The notes under the pieces are model-generated. The model saw only the letters and a program-made list of their open reading frames with translations, did not search any database and was not told the origin of the DNA. A stretch of 6,280 bases of DNA from Ignavibacteriales bacterium (GTDB lineage Bacteria; Bacteroidota; Ignavibacteria; Ignavibacteriales; Melioribacteraceae): NCBI GenBank assembly GCA_007280825.1, contig QYQI01000152.1, forward strand, positions 1-6,280, read 5' to 3'. Below, piece after piece: positions 1 to 4,130 of the stretch (position 1 is the stretch's first letter; the number at the start of each line of letters is the position of its first letter). A program made the position numbers and the translations under genes.

Positions 1-1
1 A

Positions 2-658
2 CATATGGATGAACTCGGCGTAAAAACTTTTGGAATTGTAAGCGTCACGGGATTCATTATTGGACTTGTTCTTGCAATGCAGAGCCAGCCTGTTATGCAG
101 AGATTCGGTGCAAGTGATTTTCTTCCCGGAATGGTTTCACTTTCTGTTGTGCGAGAATTAGGTCCTGTCATTACTGCTTTGATTTTTGCAGGACGAGTAA
201 GTTCCGGAATTGGTGCAGAACTTGGTTCAATGAGAGTTACTGAACAAATTGATGCAATGGAAGTTTCTGCGATCAATCCATTTAAATATCTAGTTTGCTC
301 ACGTATAATCGCAACGACCATGATACTTCCCATTCTAACAGTCTATGTTATATTTATTGCGATCATCGGCGGATATCTTGCAATAATTATTACCGAACCG
401 ATGAGCTTTGAATATTACAAATCTTCGGTAATTCATTCTATCGAGTTCGGAGATTTTATTCCGGGAGTTGCAAAAACATTTGTCTTCGGGTACATAGTCG
501 GACTTGTTGGTTCATACAAGGGATTTACAACCGAAGGCGGAACTGAGGGAGTTGGACGTGCATCTACAACTTCGGTGGTGCTTTCATCCTTACTCATTTT
601 AATTTTTGATATGATACTTGTAAAAATTAGTTTATGGTTATGGCCGACACTCGGGTAG
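2..658 (+). CDS. mlaE: MlaE-family lipid ABC transporter permease, 5'-partial
   Basis: Inner-membrane permease of the Mla/MCE phospholipid transporter, which works with the MlaF ATPase and MlaD to move lipids between the inner membrane and periplasmic carriers. Numbering from the ATG at 5, the MlaE hallmarks are all present: VRELGPV (49-55), the GRVSSGIGAELGSM stretch (63-76), EQIDAM (80-85, the region expected to contact the ATPase) and GGTEGVGRA (178-186). Hydrophobic segments lie near 9-26, 53-70, 101-130, 155-171 and 189-210. The family is usually about 250-260 residues and only about 217 are visible. The frame is open to the window edge, and HMDELGVK resembles an internal family segment (QMxELGVxS). 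The ATG at 5 is therefore probably an internal Met and the true start lies upstream. The gene ends with TAG and overlaps mlaF by 25 nt, which suggests translational coupling. Family assignment is secure; the direction of lipid transport cannot be read from sequence. Confidence 0.93.
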   Translation, partial: HMDELGVKTFGIVSVTGFIIGLVLAMQSQPVMQRFGASDFLPGMVSLSVVRELGPVITALIFAGRVSSGIGAELGSMRVTEQIDAMEVSAINPFKYLVCSRIIATTMILPILTVYVIFIAIIGGYLAIIITEPMSFEYYKSSVIHSIEFGDFIPGVAKTFVFGYIVGLVGSYKGFTTEGGTEGVGRASTTSVVLSSLLILIFDMILVKISLWLWPTLG

Positions 659-1392
659 TAGAAATATTAAATCTAAGTAAACGCTTTGATGATCTTGTCG
701 TACTGGACAACATTTCTCTAAGCGTAACACTCGGCGAGAATCTTGTTGTTTTCGGAAAGAGCGGAACGGGAAAAAGTGTTTTGCTTAAATGTATAATTGG
801 ATTGATGGCGCCGGACGGAGGAAAAATCTATATCAACAGACAGAATATTTCCGAGCTGTCAATTAAAGAGTTGAACAATATCCGTAAGAATATCGGTTTC
901 TTATTTCAAGGTTCGGCTTTGTATGATTCGATGACCGTTAGAGAAAATCTTTCGTTTCCGCTTATGAGACATTTTCCTGAGATGACAACGGATCAGATAA
1001 ATGAAAAAATAAAAATTGCACTAGATAATGTTTCTCTTGAAGAAGCAATTGATAAAATGCCGTCAGAACTTTCCGGCGGAATGAAAAAAAGAATCGGACT
1101 TGCCAGATCAATTATTACAGATCCTGCGCTGATGCTTTATGATGAACCGACAACGGGACTTGATCCGATCACTTCAAAAGAAATAAGCGTGCTTATTTTA
1201 AACTTACAGAAAAAATTGAACATGACATCAATAGTTGTTACACATGATTTGATCTGTGCGGAAATTATAGCTGACCGTGCAATCTTTCTGCGTGATTCTA
1301 AAATTGCTTTTGAAGGAGAGATAAAAGAATTGACAAGTTCAAACGATCCTTTCTTGAAAAACTTTTTCAGTCATGAATTAATAAAAGTTTAG
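634..1392 (+). CDS. mlaF: MlaF-family ABC transporter ATP-binding protein
   Basis: Cytoplasmic ATPase that powers the MlaE permease. All ABC elements are intact in 252 residues: Walker A GKSGTGKS (41-48, followed by VLLK as is typical of Mla ATPases), Q-loop FQGSALYDS (Q92), signature LSGGM (146-150), Walker B LMLYDEP (166-172, catalytic E171), D-loop TTGLDP (173-178) and switch histidine H204 in VVTHD. The GSALYDSMTVRENL segment after the Q-loop is characteristic of the MlaF subfamily. The start at 634 lies inside the end of mlaE. A second ATG two codons later (640) is equally possible, and neither has a clear Shine-Dalgarno site, so initiation may depend on coupling to mlaE translation. The stop is 11 nt before mlaD, so the three genes form one operon. 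Length and motifs look normal. Confidence 0.95.
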   Translation: MVMADTRVVEILNLSKRFDDLVVLDNISLSVTLGENLVVFGKSGTGKSVLLKCIIGLMAPDGGKIYINRQNISELSIKELNNIRKNIGFLFQGSALYDSMTVRENLSFPLMRHFPEMTTDQINEKIKIALDNVSLEEAIDKMPSELSGGMKKRIGLARSIITDPALMLYDEPTTGLDPITSKEISVLILNLQKKLNMTSIVVTHDLICAEIIADRAIFLRDSKIAFEGEIKELTSSNDPFLKNFFSHELIKV

Positions 1393-1393
1393 C

Positions 1394-1397
1394 GGAG
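1394..1397 (+). promoter_or_regulatory. Ribosome binding site of mlaD
   Basis: GGAG lies 6 nt upstream of the ATG at 1404, in the 11-nt gap after the mlaF stop. It is the clearest Shine-Dalgarno match seen in this window and fixes the mlaD start. Confidence 0.6.
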
Positions 1398-1403
1398 TAT
1401 AAA

Positions 1404-1706
1404 ATGTTAAAACAGCTTGAAGGTGCTCGCCTTGGAATTTTTATTTTTCTTGGAACTATATTATTGATACTCGCGATTTTTCTCTTAGGCAGTAAAGAAA
1501 AATTATTTACTAATACAATCGAGATCAAAGCATACTTCGATCAGATAGAAGGATTGAAGAGCGGTGCACCCGTCCGCCTTAGCGGTTACGATATTGGAAG
1601 TGTTAGTTCCGTTTCTTTTGCAAACGACGCATCAGCTAAAGTTGAAGTAAAGATGAGAATAGTTAATGACCTAAAACATTTAATTCGAATAGACAGCGAA
1701 GCATAA
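1404..1706 (+). CDS. MlaD N-terminal fragment: membrane anchor and first part of MCE domain
   Basis: This is the 100-residue product expected if the TAA at 1704-1706 is real. It has a short cytoplasmic N-terminus (MLKQLEGARLG), one transmembrane helix at about residues 11-29 and the first strands of the MCE domain from about residue 38. GLKSGAPVRLSGYDIGSV (50-67) is the classic MCE signature. The fragment stops before the GLxG turn and the last strands of the MCE barrel and lacks the whole helical C-terminus, so it is unlikely to build a functional hexameric ring alone. Confidence 0.7.
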   Translation: MLKQLEGARLGIFIFLGTILLILAIFLLGSKEKLFTNTIEIKAYFDQIEGLKSGAPVRLSGYDIGSVSSVSFANDASAKVEVKMRIVNDLKHLIRIDSEA

Positions 1707-2438
1707 ATTGAAACTGAAGGATTAGTTGGGAAAAAAATTGTTGCCGTTACTCCCGGCTCCGCAGACGCTTCCGAGGTTATTAGCGGCGGAGTTATAAAAT
1801 CAAAAACACCAATGAACATTGCTAAAATTATTGAAGAGACGGAATCAGTAATGGGATATATGAAAGATCTCACAAGAGATTTTTCCGAAATCTTCGCTAA
1901 AGTTAATCAAGGCAAAGGTTCGATCGGTAAACTTGTGAATGACGAACAGTTATATAAATCTGCAGTTAGTGTTACACAATCTGCTGATAAAAGTATGAAC
2001 ACGATTACCAAACGGTTAGATGAAATTTCGGATATTATTGTTAATACCAGCGGCAGCTTAAAATCTATCGTCGGCAATGTTGATGCTACAATTACCGATC
2101 TTAGAAACATTCTATCAAACATTAAAAACGGAGAAGGTGTTCTTGGTAAATTAATCTCCGATAAAAAAATGGCTGATTCAGTAAGTTCTGTTATTCGAAA
2201 TTTAGTTAAGACAGCGGATCAAACACGTATAGCCACTTCAAGTTTAGCAGAGAATATGGAAGCGCTCAAACATAACTGGCTGTTCAAGAGTTATTTTGAA
2301 GAGCGCGGATATTGGAATCAATCAGAATATGAAAAAGCGATTGATCTTCAATTAGGTGAATTGAAAAAACAGCAGGAAATTGTAGATCAGAAAATGAAGG
2401 AACTGAAAGAATTAGAATTACGTTTGCAGAAAAAATAA
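1707..2438 (+). CDS. MlaD C-terminal fragment: end of MCE domain, helical region, coiled coil
   Basis: Same-frame continuation of mlaD after the TAA. In full-length numbering, residues 102-136 complete the MCE domain (ETEGLVGKK, VTPGS). The first ATG is only at 1812 (residue 137), with no Shine-Dalgarno site, so reinitiation there would omit the rest of the MCE domain. Residues 137-290 are predicted to be largely helical and contain two copies of a G-x-G-x-x-G-K-L motif: GKGSIGKL (170-177) and GEGVLGKL (243-250). A conserved-looking ALKHNWLFKSYFEERGYW block (287-304) follows. The last 35 or so residues are charged and Lys/Glu/Gln-rich, consistent with a coiled coil. Such helical extensions are usual in MlaD-type proteins of this phylum and probably extend into the periplasm. 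The gene ends 8 nt from the convergent methyltransferase gene, with no convincing terminator between them. Confidence 0.7.
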   Translation: METEGLVGKKIVAVTPGSADASEVISGGVIKSKTPMNIAKIIEETESVMGYMKDLTRDFSEIFAKVNQGKGSIGKLVNDEQLYKSAVSVTQSADKSMNTITKRLDEISDIIVNTSGSLKSIVGNVDATITDLRNILSNIKNGEGVLGKLISDKKMADSVSSVIRNLVKTADQTRIATSSLAENMEALKHNWLFKSYFEERGYWNQSEYEKAIDLQLGELKKQQEIVDQKMKELKELELRLQKK

Positions 2439-2446
2439 ACACGAGA

Positions 2447-3223
2447 CTATTTCCTAGCTTTAATGCCAATTACCCTTTTTTGTGTTTCAAAAACTTGTTG
2501 TGTCTTAAAATGTTTAATCGCTTCGGAAAGAAATTTGTCTTTTAGATTTTTATCATAGAGATTATATGAACTCCAATAAGAACAAAGAGATTCAGCAGAG
2601 TTAAATTTCAATGTATTACTGAAGTGTACAATTTCCATTTTTCCAAAGACTTCGTTTGTAAGACTTGGACCTACCTCTTCCATAAATAATGCGCCGCCAG
2701 ATAAAGTTGAACTTGAACTTCCTTTAACTCGGTTATGAAATGTCCTGAGTTCAATATTATTATCTTTCGATGGCCCACAGAAGAATAATATGCTTCCTAC
2801 TTTTAACGCTTTACGAATAGACTCAAAGACTTCTTTTGTATGATGTGAATAATATAAGGAGAAAGAGCTTACTATACGATCATAAGTATTTTCTGTTAAG
2901 TACATTTTAAGATCATCGAGACCACAACAAAGCAATTTTATCCTCTTACTTAATCCTTTTTTTTCAGACTCTTTGGATAAAGTATCCAACGCTTCTTGTG
3001 ATATATCAACAGCAAGAATATGTCCATCATCTCCAACAAATTGTGCCAAAGGAATAGTCTGTTTACCTGTACCACACCCAAGATCCACGATTGAAATGCC
3101 TATTGATAATTCTAAGTTATCAAAAATCCACTCGTTAATATCTTTAGAACCAAATTGATCATGAGCTTGAATTCTTTTTTCCAAAGCTCTGGTATCAGTA
3201 TTAAAATCACCTGCAACCGTCAT
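2447..3223 (-). CDS. Class I SAM-dependent methyltransferase (UbiE/methyltransf_11-like)
   Basis: Soluble 258-residue protein expected to transfer a methyl group from S-adenosylmethionine to an unknown acceptor. The Rossmann-fold motifs are in order: motif I VDLGCGTGK (46-54, the SAM-binding glycine loop), acidic motif II AVDIS (71-75, D73 expected to bind the ribose hydroxyls), YDRIVSSFSLYY (114-125, motif IV region) and ALKVGSILFFCGP (139-151, the strand following the helix of motif V/VI). The C-terminal 100 residues (about 152-258) are a family-variable cap that would set substrate choice, and I do not recognise them. The N-terminus has no signal peptide or membrane segment. The ATG at 3223 is 4 nt after the stop of the upstream deacetylase-like gene, so the two are almost certainly cotranscribed. 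That context suggests a sugar or glycan-lipid intermediate as substrate, but this is inference; quinone, small-molecule or protein methylation cannot be excluded. Confidence 0.85.
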   Translation of the reverse strand: MTVAGDFNTDTRALEKRIQAHDQFGSKDINEWIFDNLELSIGISIVDLGCGTGKQTIPLAQFVGDDGHILAVDISQEALDTLSKESEKKGLSKRIKLLCCGLDDLKMYLTENTYDRIVSSFSLYYSHHTKEVFESIRKALKVGSILFFCGPSKDNNIELRTFHNRVKGSSSSTLSGGALFMEEVGPSLTNEVFGKMEIVHFSNTLKFNSAESLCSYWSSYNLYDKNLKDKFLSEAIKHFKTQQVFETQKRVIGIKARK

Positions 3224-3227
3224 AGTC

Positions 3228-4010
3228 TTACTCTGTTTTTTTACTTCTATAAATACTTAAATGCGATGACATAGCCTCATCAAATTTTTTTACCAATTCT
3301 TGAGAAAGATTTTGAGTCTTATTTTCAAAAAAAGATTGTAATCTATCGTTTGGAGTTTGGTGCTCATTACCCCACCAAATTGGATGTGTCAATAATTGTA
3401 ATAATGGTTTTTGAGGATTTTCCAAAAATTGAATTGGTTCTCCTTCTCTCCAGACACCTTTTGAATCAGATAAGTACCACTTCATCAATTCAGAGGAATA
3501 TGCATTTATCCTATCAGTAACTTCTAGAGGACCCCTTAAAAATTGTTGTAATGGACGATGAAAAGAAATTGATTTCACCTTTTGGGAAATTACATTTTCC
3601 AAAATTTCACATTCATTAGAAATATGTTTTTCAATATCGCTGATAACTGTATTTCTTTCTCTTTCAGCAGAATTTGTGAAATCAAAATGAAGTCCGATTT
3701 CATTCCCCATTTGAATTAGATCTTTAAGAATAGATTTACTTGATTCATCTTGCAATGAATAAAAAGGACATTTAGTCATTATCATATAGCATGATTTAAT
3801 GTTATATCTATTCTCAATATTCGCCACAACCATAGCTTTTTCTAAATCGAGGTCAATATCATGACGTAAAAAGATAACAGGTTTATCATGCTTATTCTTA
3901 AGAACTTGTAGTGCTTGGGAAAAAAGACATGTATCAAAGTTTATTTTAATTGAAGATAATATTTGTTCGTAATATAAATAGCTGAATTCTGGTGCGTGTT
4001 TTTTGTTCAT
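3228..4010 (-). CDS. Divergent polysaccharide deacetylase (NodB-like) family protein
   Basis: Predicted cytoplasmic protein of 260 residues with a degenerate NodB/CE4-type barrel. Counting from the ATG at 4010, visible motifs are FLRHDID (47-53; Asp pair D51 and D53 in the position of the CE4 catalytic and metal aspartates), GNEIGLHFD (102-110, H108), SFHRP (149-153) and LLTHPIWW (206-213). Classical CE4 enzymes have an H-x3/4-H pair, whereas here only one His is in the second motif. The metal site, if present, must therefore use H108 with H151 or H209. The ISFHRP, LSDSKGVWREG and LTHPIWW blocks match my memory of WbmS-like proteins found in O-antigen and capsule clusters. The most likely role is deacylation or related modification of a surface-glycan sugar. 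An in-frame TTG at 4020-4022 would add four residues; I prefer the ATG. It is the first gene of a two-gene unit with the methyltransferase. There is no signal peptide. Confidence 0.72.
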   Translation of the reverse strand: MNKKHAPEFSYLYYEQILSSIKINFDTCLFSQALQVLKNKHDKPVIFLRHDIDLDLEKAMVVANIENRYNIKSCYMIMTKCPFYSLQDESSKSILKDLIQMGNEIGLHFDFTNSAERERNTVISDIEKHISNECEILENVISQKVKSISFHRPLQQFLRGPLEVTDRINAYSSELMKWYLSDSKGVWREGEPIQFLENPQKPLLQLLTHPIWWGNEHQTPNDRLQSFFENKTQNLSQELVKKFDEAMSSHLSIYRSKKTE

Positions 4011-4049
4011 GATTAACAACAATAAATTTTATTGCACAAAACATTTTTA

Positions 4050-4078
4050 AGTATAAAAGAATCGGGTTGGTTATTAAA
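4050..4078 (-). promoter_or_regulatory. Weak candidate promoter for the deacetylase-methyltransferase unit
   Basis: On the minus strand, TATACT (4050-4055) resembles a -10 box. It lies 17 nt from a poor -35-like TTTAAT (4073-4078), about 40 nt upstream of the ATG at 4010. The -35 match is weak, lies next to the inverted-repeat arm and could be chance in AT-rich DNA. No clear Bacteroidota-type TAnnTTTG box was seen. Confidence 0.22.
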
Positions 4079-4124
4079 CAATTTAATTACTCAACTATTT
4101 GTAAATATGTTTTTACCAACCCGA
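4062..4124 (-). terminator. Long inverted repeat, probable terminator of the secreted-protein gene
   Basis: A perfect 10-bp inverted repeat (TCGGGTTGGT at 4062-4071, ACCAACCCGA at 4115-4124) starts 6 nt after the stop codon of the large minus-strand gene. Pairing can continue imperfectly inside: 4076-4080 with 4108-4112, and 4081-4085 with 4102-4106. This gives one long hairpin with a 16-nt AT-rich apical loop. On the minus strand the 3' arm is followed by TTCTTTTATAC, a short interrupted T-rich tail. On the plus strand the arm is followed by AAAATAAC, so the signal favours minus-strand termination. The GC-rich base of the stem stands out in an otherwise very AT-rich gap. Confidence 0.55.
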
Positions 4125-4130
4125 AAATAA

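Larger units (their letters stand above)
1404..2438 (+). pseudogene. mlaD: mlaD-like MCE-domain gene interrupted by one in-frame TAA
   Basis: Periplasmic, membrane-anchored MCE protein of the Mla transporter, which forms the lipid-conducting ring above MlaE. Read through, the gene is 345 codons (344 residue positions plus the final stop). Codon 101 (1704-1706) is TAA. It splits the MCE domain between RIDSEA and IETEGLVGKK, a segment that aligns with the conserved family pattern of an I-x-T-x-G-L-x-G turn followed by a VTPGS strand. Both halves are in the same frame with no indel, so one base substitution explains the break; TCA (Ser), AAA, CAA, GAA or TTA to TAA would each suffice. The reading frame after the stop shows no decay: there is no further stop until 2436 and the typical C-terminal motifs are intact. 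This favours a very recent mutation or a sequence error over an old pseudogene. The ATPase and permease genes upstream are intact. The two pieces are described separately. Confidence 0.85.

Noticed and set aside
1704..1706. Alternative genetic code or programmed recoding at TAA
   Set aside because: TAA also terminates mlaD itself and the deacetylase-like gene normally, and no other gene in the window needs an in-frame stop to be read through.
1586..1873. Open frame on the minus strand within mlaD
   Set aside because: Lies antisense to conserved MCE-coding sequence; its product is low-complexity and shows no recognisable motif.
1907..2122. Open frame on the minus strand within the second half of mlaD
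   Set aside because: Antisense shadow of the helical MlaD extension, with no recognisable motif.
2284..2469. Minus-strand open frame across the mlaD/methyltransferase junction
   Set aside because: Overlaps the ends of two well-supported convergent genes and has no motif of its own.
2436..2487. Possible bidirectional terminator between mlaD and the methyltransferase gene (AAACAC at 2437-2442 against GTGTTT at 2482-2487)
   Set aside because: The stem is only 6 bp, A/T-rich and has a long loop lying inside the coding region; too weak to call.
2973..3158. Plus-strand open frame within the methyltransferase gene
   Set aside because: Antisense to the SAM-binding motifs, which are clearly the real coding signal.
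4011..4022. TTG start four codons upstream of the deacetylase-like ATG
   Set aside because: There is no Shine-Dalgarno site for it; the ATG at 4010 is the simpler start, and the extra residues (TTG, TTG, TTA, ATC codons) add nothing conserved.
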